Positions 22,583 to 29,905 of a stretch of DNA of 35,464 nt are shown here, piece after piece (positions within the stretch are counted from its first letter, which is position 1; every line of letters begins with the position of its first letter). A program made the translations under genes and the position numbers. Under the pieces are notes generated by a model. That model saw nothing but the letters and a program-made list of their open reading frames with translations. It ran no database searches and was not told where the DNA came from. Origin of the DNA: a virus. The DNA is taken from IMG/VR virus record IMGVR_UViG_3300035701_000141, positions 1 to 35,464 of that record; one strand, written 5' to 3'.

Positions 22583-22836
22583 TGGCCGAACCGCACGTCC
22601 ACTGTCAGCAGTGCTACCGCGAAATCGACCTCTACCGGCCGGGCAACCTCGGCGAGCCTATCGAGGTCTCGGTCCAGACCGGCGAGCAGCTTGTCCTTGC
22701 GCCGGGGCCGAAGGGGCCCGAGGTGCGCCCGCGCCGGGTACCGCTCTGCGACGCCTGCGTGGCGCGCATCAAGACCGCACAGACACTCATCATCCCGACC
22801 ATCAGAGCCGTGAAGCAGGACAACGGGAAGGGGTGA
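22582..22836 (+). CDS. Small zinc-ribbon protein
   Basis: An 84-residue protein with two C-x2-C pairs (CQQCYRE and CDACVAR) separated by a beta-rich segment, forming one likely zinc ribbon. GGGAGGG stands before tandem ATG codons at 22579 and 22582; the second gives better spacing. Its stop overlaps the next GTG. Function is unknown. Confidence 0.7.
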   Translation: MAEPHVHCQQCYREIDLYRPGNLGEPIEVSVQTGEQLVLAPGPKGPEVRPRRVPLCDACVARIKTAQTLIIPTIRAVKQDNGKG

Positions 22837-23132
22837 AAGTCACCGTCGTTCGTGACCGCGACGGCTGGCCCGTCGAGATTCAGTACCGAGGAGGAACCGT
22901 GAGCACGCACACGCTGTACGGGGACGGCATACACCTTGTGACCGTCGACGAGGTGACGCGCAGCGTCACGCTACGCGACCTCAAGGAGGGCGGCCTGACG
23001 ATGAGCGAGCGCGCCTTCGGCGAGGTCGTGTTGAGCTGGACGCGCTGGCGCGAGCGGCTCGCCGAGGGCATCCCCGAGCAGGTCGCCGAGCCGACCGGCA
23101 TCGAGTCGGCCGAGGAGGCCGGGACGGTATGA
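22833..23132 (+). CDS. Small beta-rich protein ending in a GIASAEAIG-type repeat
   Basis: A 99-residue protein from GTG 22833, which overlaps the previous stop; a second GTG at 22899 has the strong leader GAGGAGGAACC and would give 77 residues. The N-terminal part is strand-rich (VTVVRDRDGWPVEIQYRGG). The last residues read EPTGIESAEEAGTV, a good match to one unit of the fibre-gene repeat. That motif at the end of an early gene is unexpected. The stop overlaps the next ATG. Confidence 0.6.
   Translation: MKVTVVRDRDGWPVEIQYRGGTVSTHTLYGDGIHLVTVDEVTRSVTLRDLKEGGLTMSERAFGEVVLSWTRWRERLAEGIPEQVAEPTGIESAEEAGTV
23088..23129 (+). repeat. Single GIASAEAIG-type unit in an early gene
   Basis: The DNA encoding EPTGIESAEEAGTV resembles fibre-gene units such as the one near 2265-2310 at both DNA and protein level. 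It is the third genomic site of the family. Confidence 0.5.
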
Positions 23133-23491
23133 AGCCCGAGGACGTGCTACGGGAACAGCGGCGTGCCGAGCGCACGAAGCTGGAGGACGCGCTGTGGTGG
23201 CAGATGGTCGCCGACTCCCTACCGTTGCCCGTCCGCGAGTACGGCTTCCACGCCAAGCGCAAGTGGCGCTTTGACTTCGCGTGGCCCGAGCGGCTGCTCG
23301 CCGTTGAAGTTGACGGTGGGGAGTGGGTACAGGGCCGTCACTGGCGGCCAAAGGGCGTGAGCGACGACCGTGAGAAGAGCCTCGCCGCCGACCGCCTCGG
23401 ATGGGCGGTGCTGCACTTCACCGGCACGCAGGTCAAGAGCGGCAGCGCCCTGAAAGTCATCGCAGGGGCACTCGCTGGCGGCGTAGAGTAA
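23129..23491 (+). CDS. VSR/DUF559-like PD-(D/E)XK endonuclease
   Basis: A 120-residue nuclease-fold protein. The motif W-R-F-D49-F-A-W-P-E-R-L-L-A-V-E60-V-D62-G-G-E-W is the catalytic core of very-short-patch-repair/DUF559-type proteins. A C-terminal strand follows with W-A-V-L-H-F-T-G-T-Q-V. These enzymes cut or nick DNA; in phages they may act in recombination, junction resolution or host DNA breakdown. It overlaps the previous stop, and a stem-loop follows. Confidence 0.8.
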   Translation: MKPEDVLREQRRAERTKLEDALWWQMVADSLPLPVREYGFHAKRKWRFDFAWPERLLAVEVDGGEWVQGRHWRPKGVSDDREKSLAADRLGWAVLHFTGTQVKSGSALKVIAGALAGGVE

Positions 23492-23508
23492 ACCGTCGAG
23501 GAGTAGGA

Positions 23509-23541
23509 CGGCGGGCGGGCTGACGTAGGCCCGACCCGCCG
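23509..23541 (+). terminator. Hairpin terminator
   Basis: A 12-bp stem (23509-23520 with 23529-23541, one bulged A at 23534) has an 8-nt loop. It lies between the nuclease and the initiator gene. Confidence 0.6.
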
Positions 23542-23583
23542 CTGCGCTCCCCTCTCAAGGACACGCGGAAGGAGTCTACCACC

Positions 23584-24456
23584 ATGGGGGCATCCCGAGA
23601 CTGGCAGAAGGTCGACCCCGACCTGCGCTCTCACCCCGCCTTCGCCTACCTCGCGACTCTGCTCAGCCTCGGCCCGATGGAGGCCCACGGCCTGCTCGCG
23701 GGGCTTTGGGCGATGGCCTACAGGCAGGCCGAGGACGGCGACCTCACCCGGTTCAAGCCGGGGGCCATCGCCGCCGCCATCGGCTACGCTGGCAACGCTC
23801 GCGACATGGTCGCCGCGCTCGTCGAGGCAGGCTTTCTTGAACGCGACGGCGACGAGCGCCTACTCATCCACGACTGGTCATCGTGGGGCGGGGCGCTACA
23901 CGAACATCGACAGAAGGAGCGGCTCTGGCAGGCCGCTGCAAGGGACCGACATCAGCCTGACGTCATGCCGACATCAACTCGTGTCAGCACGAGTCAACGT
24001 ACAGTAAGAGTTAAGAGTAGACCTTTAACCATTGTCGATTCTGACGAATCGACGTCGTTCGCGAAGTTCTGGGGGGCCTACCCCAACAAGCAAGGCAAGG
24101 TCGTCGCCCTGCGGCGCTGGAAGGCGATGCGGACGGTCGACCGCGAGTGCGCCATCGAAGTCGCAAGTGCGATGGCAGCGGCGGTCGAGCATGGGCACCG
24201 CGAACGTGCCCTCTGCCCGCACGGCTCGACCTTCCTCAATCAACGGCGATGGGAAGAGTGGTTCGACGACGGCGTCATCGTACCGCCGCCCGGCTACGGC
24301 CCACCGGAGGCACCACCGACGACGAACCCGACGACCGAGGACCGACGCATCGCCTGCTACCTCTGCCACGGCGAGGTCTCACCCGACGAGATGGAGACTG
24401 CCCACTGGCACGAGGGCAAGGGCTGGCGGCACCGCGACTGTACGGAGGACTCATGA
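23584..24456 (+). CDS. Replication initiator-like protein (lambda O / DnaD-like)
   Basis: A 290-residue protein with three parts. Residues ~1-110 form a winged-helix domain typical of phage replication proteins (LRSHPAFAYLATLLSLGPME, then FLERDGDERLLIHDWSSWGG). Residues ~118-157 are a low-complexity linker whose DNA holds the iteron array. Residues ~158-222 have the primosomal motif FAKFWGAYPNKQGKVVALRRW ending in FLNQRRWEEW. The C-terminus adds a zinc-like CYLCHGE ... HWHEGKGWRHRDC. It should bind the origin and recruit the host helicase. AAGGAGTCTACCACC precedes the ATG. Confidence 0.78.
   Translation: MGASRDWQKVDPDLRSHPAFAYLATLLSLGPMEAHGLLAGLWAMAYRQAEDGDLTRFKPGAIAAAIGYAGNARDMVAALVEAGFLERDGDERLLIHDWSSWGGALHEHRQKERLWQAAARDRHQPDVMPTSTRVSTSQRTVRVKSRPLTIVDSDESTSFAKFWGAYPNKQGKVVALRRWKAMRTVDRECAIEVASAMAAAVEHGHRERALCPHGSTFLNQRRWEEWFDDGVIVPPPGYGPPEAPPTTNPTTEDRRIACYLCHGEVSPDEMETAHWHEGKGWRHRDCTEDS
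23948..24053 (+). other. Candidate replication origin inside the initiator gene
   Basis: Five short related repeats lie in register: GACATCA (23948), GACGTCA (23959), GACATCA (23970), GTGTCA (23981) and GAGTCA (23991), spaced 11, 11, 11 and 10 bp. They are followed by a stretch of ~40 nt that is markedly AT-rich against the genome (about 35% GC, 24001-24040). A perfect 7-bp dyad GTCGATT-N6-AATCGAC (24034-24053) comes last. Iterons plus an unwinding region inside the linker of the initiator gene match the plan of lambda ori in gene O. Confidence 0.6.
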
Positions 24457-24593
24457 ACCTGCTCGACGGCCTGCTGGCGATGTCGGTCGAGAACACCGCC
24501 CGCGCTATCGCTGTCGCCGTGGGGTATCAGAGGCTCTACGAGCAGGCCGCCGCCGAACGCGACACGCTACTGAAGACCGAGGAGGAACCATGA
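24453..24593 (+). CDS. Very small helical protein
   Basis: A 46-residue protein from ATG 24453 overlapping the end of the initiator gene; ACGGAGGAC lies upstream. It is predicted as one long amphipathic helix (LLDGLLAMSVENTARAIAVA). Third-position G/C is high and it fills the gap neatly up to the next start, so it is probably real. Function is unknown. Confidence 0.6.
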   Translation: MNLLDGLLAMSVENTARAIAVAVGYQRLYEQAAAERDTLLKTEEEP

Positions 24594-24982
24594 GCCCCTG
24601 TGAGCATCTCGGCAACATCATCATCTGCACGCCGACGCTCGACCGCCAGTGGGTCAGCGCGGGCGAGTGCCCCGACTGCAAGACGTGGACGCGCTTCATC
24701 AACTTCCTCTACGAATGGTACGGCGTCGACTCGACCTGCCTACGCTGTGGGCGAACGTGGAGCGACGGCGAGTGGATGCGGCTGGAGTTCGCGCGCTTCG
24801 CCCGCCGCGACCGCATCGCCAGCGCGAAGCGTGCGTGGCGGCGCAACCGGGGGCGACTGGCGAGGGAGCCCTACTGCGTGCAATGCGACGGTCGGCACAA
24901 CCCGTACCTCTCGTCGCACCCCGGCCCCGAGGAGGGCGTGTACCGCGACGGTGTGAGGGTCGGGGCCCTGCCTGATGACTGA
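24590..24982 (+). CDS. Multi-zinc-ribbon protein
   Basis: A 130-residue protein with several metal ligand pairs: C-E-H near the start, CPDCKTW, CLRCGRTW and CVQCDGRH. This suggests two zinc sites. The segment ICTPTLDRQWVSAGECPDC, followed by F-L-Y-E-W-Y-G-V-D-S-T, resembles a common phage hypothetical of high-GC hosts. A C-terminal basic stretch (~78-95) could bind nucleic acid. GAGGAGGAACC stands before the ATG. Confidence 0.75.
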   Translation: MSPCEHLGNIIICTPTLDRQWVSAGECPDCKTWTRFINFLYEWYGVDSTCLRCGRTWSDGEWMRLEFARFARRDRIASAKRAWRRNRGRLAREPYCVQCDGRHNPYLSSHPGPEEGVYRDGVRVGALPDD

Positions 24983-25331
24983 CTGGCCCCACTTCGTGAG
25001 GCGGCGCGTCGTGCGCGGGAACCTCGCGTGGCTGCTCTGCGGCCACGGCTCCTACGTCGTCGAGTACGGAGGGGACATGGACGACCAGCCGATGCTGCCG
25101 CTCGGCCCCGAGGGCATGCGCATCCTGCGCGAACGGATGCCGAACCCGATGGTCTACAAGCACGGGCCGGGGCCTGAGGGGAAGCGGTGCAAGACCTGCC
25201 GCCACGTCGTGTCCATCAGGCCGGGGCAGAACCGCTATTGGAAGTGCGACCGACGCAGCTTGAGTCACTCTCAGACCTCAGACCACCGCCTGAAGTGGCC
25301 CGCCTGCCGACTCTATGAGGAGGAACCGTGA
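24975..25331 (+). CDS. Small zinc-binding protein
   Basis: A 118-residue protein; ATG 24975 overlaps the previous gene, and an alternative ATG at 25077 follows GGAGGGGAC. C-K-T-C-R-H near residue 76 and K-C-D-R-R ... W-P-A-C-R-L-Y near the end form one zinc site, a pattern seen in small phage proteins. Function is unknown. The stop overlaps the next GTG. Confidence 0.7.
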   Translation: MTDWPHFVRRRVVRGNLAWLLCGHGSYVVEYGGDMDDQPMLPLGPEGMRILRERMPNPMVYKHGPGPEGKRCKTCRHVVSIRPGQNRYWKCDRRSLSHSQTSDHRLKWPACRLYEEEP

Positions 25332-25741
25332 CCGCAAAGAAGATGACCCAACACGAGACCCTGCTGGAGTGGCGCAACCTCGCCGGGCAAGAGAAGAAAC
25401 GCGCCGACGATGCCGAGGCTGAGGTCGAGCGGCTGACCACGTTCACCGCAGCCTGCGTGGAGGCTGGTACGCAGAACCTCGCCCGCGCTGAGGAGGCCGA
25501 GGCCGAGACCGAGCGGGTGCGGAAGGCGGCCGATGCCGACATGAAGCGGCTCGTCAAGCACGGGGAGGAAGAGATAGACGGTGCGTGGGAGCTGCTCGCG
25601 GCGGCCATCGAGGCGAAGGACGACGCCGAGGGCATGGTCGTGACGCTGCGCGCCGACCTTGAGCGCGCCGAGGCCGAGAATCGCTACTGGCGCGACCATC
25701 GCTGGTGGGCGCGCCTGCTCTGGTGGAGGTGCCCGCGATGA
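25328..25741 (+). CDS. Coiled-coil protein, unknown function
   Basis: A 137-residue protein from GTG 25328 with the strong leader GAGGAGGAACC. Most of it (~10-122) is a continuous charged helix rich in Ala, Glu and Arg, probably a coiled coil. The end is aromatic and basic (WRDHRWWARLLWWRCPR), a possible membrane-surface anchor. It overlaps the tiny membrane gene downstream. Confidence 0.7.
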   Translation: MTAKKMTQHETLLEWRNLAGQEKKRADDAEAEVERLTTFTAACVEAGTQNLARAEEAEAETERVRKAADADMKRLVKHGEEEIDGAWELLAAAIEAKDDAEGMVVTLRADLERAEAENRYWRDHRWWARLLWWRCPR

Positions 25742-25839
25742 AGCTCGACCGCGAAATCTCGTGGCGACACGGGGCAATCGTCTACTGCATCGCGACGCCC
25801 ATCGTGACCCTGCTCCTGTGGCTGACGCGGGGCTACTGA
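25738..25839 (+). CDS. Tiny single-TM protein
   Basis: A 33-residue frame from ATG 25738 overlapping the previous stop (ATGA). It has a short polar start and one hydrophobic segment (AIVYCIATPIVTLLLWL). Its coupling to the coiled-coil gene, whose end is also membrane-friendly, suggests the two may work together. It is short, so the call is moderate. Confidence 0.5.
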   Translation: MKLDREISWRHGAIVYCIATPIVTLLLWLTRGY

Positions 25840-25859
25840 CCGTGGCCCCGGCGGGTGAT

Positions 25860-26303
25860 ATGAGCTGGAGCCCGAAGGAGCGGGCCTATGACCGCGACAA
25901 GGCGCGCGAGGCCGCCTATCTCGATTGGCGCTGGGGCCTCGGCGACGGCCTCTACTGCTTCAACATCGACATGGTCGAATGCGAGTACATCGACAACGTT
26001 CCGGTCGCCGTCGGCCTGACCGAGCTGACACAATGCGACACCGTGCTTGAAGCGCCCGGACTGCTGGACAAGACGTGGGCCCGGCTCGACCCCGACGGCG
26101 AGGGCCGCAGTCATACCTCGACGCGCGGCCAACGCGACCTCGCGCGCAAGCTCGACATCCCCGCCTTCGCCGTCGTCCATCAGGTCAACGGCGACCGCTT
26201 CGCCGTGCGCAGCCTGAAACACCCTGACCGCTGGCACCTGCTCGACGAGGCCCGTTACAAGCGCCTGCTCCATCGGATGCGCAGCCGAGAGGTGCTACCA
26301 TGA
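25860..26303 (+). CDS. PD-(D/E)XK-like phage nuclease, divergent
   Basis: A 147-residue protein from ATG 25860 (GTG 25842 is an alternative). It opens with SWSPKERAYDRDKAREAAYLDWRW, typical of a small phage family. N-I-D-M-V-E-C-E-Y-I-D and V-A-V-G-L-T-E-L-T occupy the places of the D and E-x-K strands of a restriction-fold nuclease. PAFAVVHQVNGDRFAVRSL follows. The usual Lys is replaced in this copy by Thr or a neighbour, so activity is doubtful. The stop overlaps the ParB-like gene. Confidence 0.55.
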   Translation: MSWSPKERAYDRDKAREAAYLDWRWGLGDGLYCFNIDMVECEYIDNVPVAVGLTELTQCDTVLEAPGLLDKTWARLDPDGEGRSHTSTRGQRDLARKLDIPAFAVVHQVNGDRFAVRSLKHPDRWHLLDEARYKRLLHRMRSREVLP

Positions 26304-26917
26304 CCACGACCAGAGGAGGCCCGGTGCCCGCGAAGCTCAAGGTCGAGGTGTGGGACATCGCCCGGCCGCAGCCCTACCCGTCGAACGCGCGTGTCGTGCC
26401 CGACGAGGCGGTCAAGAAGGTCGCCGCCTCCATCCGTGCCTTCGGTTTCCGCAACCCCATCCTCGTCGACGCCGAGGACACCATCATCGCCGGGCACACG
26501 CGCCTGCTCGCCGCCGAGCGCCTCAAGCTCTCTGAGGTGCCGGTCATCGTCTGTGCCGACCTGCCGCCCGCGAAGGTGCGCGCCCTGCGCCTCGCCGACA
26601 ACCGCACGGCACAGGAAACGACGTGGGAGTACGAGCGCCTCAACGTCGAGCTGGAAGACCTCGCCCGGCTCGGCCTCGACGTGTCGCTGACCGGGTTCGA
26701 CCCCGACGAGCTGGCGGGTATCGGCTACTCGGGGGCCGACTACTCCGACCTCGACCGCGAGAGCGCCGGGCTGGCGGGCTCCGAGGAGGTCAACATCGTC
26801 ATCACCGTGCCCGAACGCTACGAAGAGGCCGTCTGCGAGTGGCTCGCGAACGGCAACACCATCACCGGGCCCGGCATGGGCCTCGGGGTTCTGGCGCGAT
26901 GCGGATTGCTCTCGTAG
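26300..26917 (+). CDS. ParB-like nuclease-domain protein
   Basis: A 205-residue protein with a ParB/Srx-fold domain at ~18-105: L-K-P-like Y-P-S-N-A-R, then I-R-A-F-G-F-R-N-P-I-L-V-D. I-I-A-G-H-T-R-L-L-A-A and L-R-L-A-D-N-R-T complete the usual signature. The C-terminal part (~120-205) is helical and ends in a region common in phage ParB-like proteins near terminase genes. ATG 26300 overlaps the previous stop; GTG 26324 after GAGGAGG is an alternative start. It may bind DNA at the packaging or modification site. Confidence 0.85.
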   Translation: MTTTRGGPVPAKLKVEVWDIARPQPYPSNARVVPDEAVKKVAASIRAFGFRNPILVDAEDTIIAGHTRLLAAERLKLSEVPVIVCADLPPAKVRALRLADNRTAQETTWEYERLNVELEDLARLGLDVSLTGFDPDELAGIGYSGADYSDLDRESAGLAGSEEVNIVITVPERYEEAVCEWLANGNTITGPGMGLGVLARCGLLS

Positions 26918-28068
26918 AGGCGACGCGCAAGCCGACCGACTACCCGGTCGCCCTGCTCAAGCTCGGTGCGTGGCGGCGCGAGTGCGGCGACGAGGTCGCG
27001 CTCTACCGCAAGGCGCTCCCGCAGGCGGGCGAGTTCGACGAGATATGGGTCAGCTCCGTGTTCACCTATGACACGCCCTACGCCGTCGGGCTCGTGACCG
27101 AGGCGAAGCGCCGCGCCCCCGTGGTCAAGGCGGGGGGCATCGCGCCCTCGCTGCTGCCGCATCACTTCGCCGGGGCCGGGGCCGAGGTGCACGTCGGGCT
27201 CGTGCCCGAGGCCGAAGACGTGACGCCCGCCTATGACCTCCTGCCCGAAGCGCCCGCCTACACGGTGACGCACGCTTCGCGCGGGTGCTGCCGGGCCTGC
27301 GGCTTCTGCATGGTCAGCCGTCTGGAGCCCGAATACAGGGACCGCGCACGCTGGCCGCTCGACCTTGTGCCCGGGGCGCGCGAGGTCATCTTCTATGACA
27401 ACAACTGGCTGGCGAAGCCGCACGCGGCGCTCGCCCGCGACGTCGAGACCATCAAGCGCCTCGCCGCCGAAGGCAGCATCGTCAGCGTCGACTTCAATCA
27501 AGCCCTCGACGCGCGCCTGATGACGGAGAAACTCGCCGACCTGCTCGCCGACCTGCCGATACGCCCGGTGCGCTTCGCCTTCGACAACATGGCGACCGAT
27601 GGCCACTATCAGCGCGCCGTGCGCTGGATGGCCGAGCGCGGGCACACGCAGTTCATGGCCCTCGTGCTCTACAACTATCTCGACACCCCGGCCGACTTCT
27701 ACTACCGGCTCAGGCAGACGGTCGAGCTGTGCGCCGAGCTGCAGGTCAGCGTCGCGAGCTTCCCGATGCCGTATCAGCCCATCCTCGAAGTCGACTCGCG
27801 GCGCGCCTACGTCGGGCGCTACTGGACGCCGCAGCAGAAGCGGGGCTTTGGCGTCATTCGCTCGGCTCACTCGGGCGCGAGCGGCGGCATCACGCCGAAG
27901 TCGAAGAGCTTCATGGCGAACCTCGAAGAGTTCGAGTTCTGGTTCGGCGCGACGCCCGAGGAGTTCGTGCGCCGCATCAGCTATCCTCGGGTGAAGGAGT
28001 GGGCGCAGCGCAAGAAGGGCGAGCTGCGCCAGATGCGTCTGGAGGCTCGTGGGAGGGTGCTGGCGTGA
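26899..28068 (+). CDS. Radical SAM enzyme with B12-binding-like N-domain
   Basis: A 389-residue enzyme. The N-terminal ~110 residues (MRIALVEATRKPTDYPVALL) look like the Rossmann-type domain found before many radical SAM cores. The core has RGC130CRAC134GFC137, the C-x3-C-x2-C cluster motif that binds a 4Fe-4S cluster and S-adenosylmethionine. Barrel segments follow: VIFYDNNW, VDFNQALDARL, RPVRFAFDN. It should carry out a radical reaction on an unknown substrate. It overlaps the ParB-like gene and the small terminase, so DNA or tRNA modification linked to packaging is one idea. ATG 26899 is chosen because homology starts there. Confidence 0.85.
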   Translation: MRIALVEATRKPTDYPVALLKLGAWRRECGDEVALYRKALPQAGEFDEIWVSSVFTYDTPYAVGLVTEAKRRAPVVKAGGIAPSLLPHHFAGAGAEVHVGLVPEAEDVTPAYDLLPEAPAYTVTHASRGCCRACGFCMVSRLEPEYRDRARWPLDLVPGAREVIFYDNNWLAKPHAALARDVETIKRLAAEGSIVSVDFNQALDARLMTEKLADLLADLPIRPVRFAFDNMATDGHYQRAVRWMAERGHTQFMALVLYNYLDTPADFYYRLRQTVELCAELQVSVASFPMPYQPILEVDSRRAYVGRYWTPQQKRGFGVIRSAHSGASGGITPKSKSFMANLEEFEFWFGATPEEFVRRISYPRVKEWAQRKKGELRQMRLEARGRVLA

Positions 28069-28532
28069 GCGCAGGCAAGAAGGCGACCAAGTCATCGCAG
28101 GCCGTCATCGCGCAGCGTGTGGAGGACATCTATGGCCTCGTCGTCGACGGTCAGCCGCTTCGCGTGATTCGCGCCTATGCCCTTGAATGTGGCTGGACGG
28201 TGCACGACGCGACCTTGCGCAGCTACATGAAGCGTGCGACGCGGCTCATCAAGGAACGCTCTGAAGCGACCTGCGAGACCGTGCGCGAGACCGCCGTCGC
28301 CCGGCTGGAGCGGCTCTATGCACAGTCCGTCCAGCGCGGCGACCGGCGCACTGCGCTCGCGGTGCAGCAAGAGATAGCCCGCCTGCACGGGCTGAACGCG
28401 CCGACGAAGTCTGAAATCACCGGGGCGGGCGGCGCGCCGCTCATCACGACCGCCGAAGAGATGGCGCGGCGCTTCGAGCAGCTCGTCGAGGCGCAGGCCG
28501 CGCGCCTGAAGGCGACACCGAAACGGCCATGA
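28065..28532 (+). CDS. terS: Small terminase subunit
   Basis: A 155-residue protein from GTG 28065, overlapping the previous stop. It has an N-terminal helix-turn-helix (~12-60, VIAQRVEDIYGLVVDGQPLR), a coiled-coil oligomerisation part (~70-110), and the C-terminal N-A-P-T-K-S-E-I-T-G-A-G-G-A-P-L, a familiar small-terminase ending. It recognises phage DNA and regulates the large subunit, encoded directly after with an ATGA overlap. Confidence 0.85.
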   Translation: MSAGKKATKSSQAVIAQRVEDIYGLVVDGQPLRVIRAYALECGWTVHDATLRSYMKRATRLIKERSEATCETVRETAVARLERLYAQSVQRGDRRTALAVQQEIARLHGLNAPTKSEITGAGGAPLITTAEEMARRFEQLVEAQAARLKATPKRP

Positions 28533-29875
28533 CGACCTGCGTTGCAGAACGGCCCGGCGAGGCCCTCGTGACGCGGCTTGCGGAGCTGCCCGACACCGAG
28601 CGTCGCGCCGTCATCGCGGCGATGACGACCGAGGAGAAAGGCCGCTACCTCTTCGCGTGGCGTGCGTGGGCCCGTCCGAGTCAGGTCGCGCCTCAGGGCG
28701 AGTGGCGGGTGTGGCTTCTGCGCAGCGGGCGTGGCTACGGCAAGACAAGGGCGGGGGCTGAATGGACACGCGAGCAGGTCGAGCAGCACGGGAAGATGCG
28801 CCTCGCGCTCGTGGCCCCGACGGCGGCCGACACGCGCGACACGATGGTCGAGGGCGAGAGTGGCATCCTCGCCGTCAGTCATCCCGACTTCCTCCCGGTC
28901 TACTACCCGTCCATGCGCCGCGTCGTGTGGCCGAACGGCGCGCAGGCTACCCTCTTCAGCGCCGACAAGCCCGACCGTCTGCGCGGCCCGCAGCACGAGG
29001 CCGCGTGGTGCGACGAGCTGGCGAGCTGGCGCTACCCTGAGGCGTGGGACATGCTGCTCTTCGGCCTGCGCCTCGGCGTCAACCCGCAGGCCGTGGTCAC
29101 GACGACGCCGCGCCCGACGCGGCTCATCAAGGGGCTCATCGCGAAGGACTCGACGGTCGAGACCCGGGGCACGACCTACGAGAACGCGGCCAACCTCGCG
29201 CCCGAGTTCTTCGCCGACATCATCGCCGCCTACGAGGGCACGAACATGGGGCGGCAGGAAATCTACGGCGACATCATCGAGGACATCGCCGGGGCGCTGT
29301 GGACGCGCTCATGGCTCGACGAGGGCCGTGTCAGCGCGGCACCCGACCTCGCCCGGGTGGTAGTCGCCATCGACCCCGCCGTGACCTCAGAACCCGGCTC
29401 AGACGAGACCGGCATCGTGGTCGTGGGCTGCGACGCCGAGAACCCGTCGAACGGCTACGTCCTCGACGACCTCTCGGGGCGCTACAAGCCCGAGGAGTGG
29501 GCACGCATCGCCATCAACGCCTATCGCAAGCACAAGGCCGACCGCATCATCGGCGAGGCCAACAACGGCGGCGACCTCATCGAAAGCGTGCTGCGCACCG
29601 TCGACCCGACCATTGCCTACCGCAAGGTGCACGCGAGCCGGGGCAAGTACGTCCGCGCCGAGCCGGTGTCGACGCTCTACCAGAAGGGGCGCATGCACCA
29701 CGTCGGCCTCTTCGGCCCGCTCGAAGACCAGATGTGCAACTTCACGCCCGACATAGACCGCCGCGTCATGGGCTCACCCGACCGCGTCGACGCGCTCGTG
29801 TGGGGGTGCTGGGCACTCATGGTGGGGCGGCGCGGCTTCGGCATCCCGGCGGCCATCGGCCGCAACGCCGCGTGA
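28529..29875 (+). CDS. terL: Large terminase subunit (ATPase-nuclease)
   Basis: A 448-residue packaging motor. Walker A is R-S-G-R-G-Y-G-K-T at ~64-72, and Walker B/catalytic E lies in A-A-W-C-D-E-L at ~157-163. The RNase H-like nuclease has A-I-D-P-A-V at ~281, G-E-A-N-N-G-G-D at ~341 and P-D-R-V-D-A-L-V-W at ~413. Length is normal for the family. It pumps DNA into the prohead through the portal and cuts it. The start overlaps the small terminase stop, and the portal follows after 30 nt. Confidence 0.95.
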   Translation: MTTCVAERPGEALVTRLAELPDTERRAVIAAMTTEEKGRYLFAWRAWARPSQVAPQGEWRVWLLRSGRGYGKTRAGAEWTREQVEQHGKMRLALVAPTAADTRDTMVEGESGILAVSHPDFLPVYYPSMRRVVWPNGAQATLFSADKPDRLRGPQHEAAWCDELASWRYPEAWDMLLFGLRLGVNPQAVVTTTPRPTRLIKGLIAKDSTVETRGTTYENAANLAPEFFADIIAAYEGTNMGRQEIYGDIIEDIAGALWTRSWLDEGRVSAAPDLARVVVAIDPAVTSEPGSDETGIVVVGCDAENPSNGYVLDDLSGRYKPEEWARIAINAYRKHKADRIIGEANNGGDLIESVLRTVDPTIAYRKVHASRGKYVRAEPVSTLYQKGRMHHVGLFGPLEDQMCNFTPDIDRRVMGSPDRVDALVWGCWALMVGRRGFGIPAAIGRNAA

Positions 29876-29905
29876 TACTGTGACAGCGTCGACCGAGGAG
29901 GCAAC

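Noticed and set aside
26818-28095. 425-codon minus-strand frame opposite the radical SAM gene
   Set aside because: The + strand gene carries a clear radical SAM motif; the minus frame is composition-driven.
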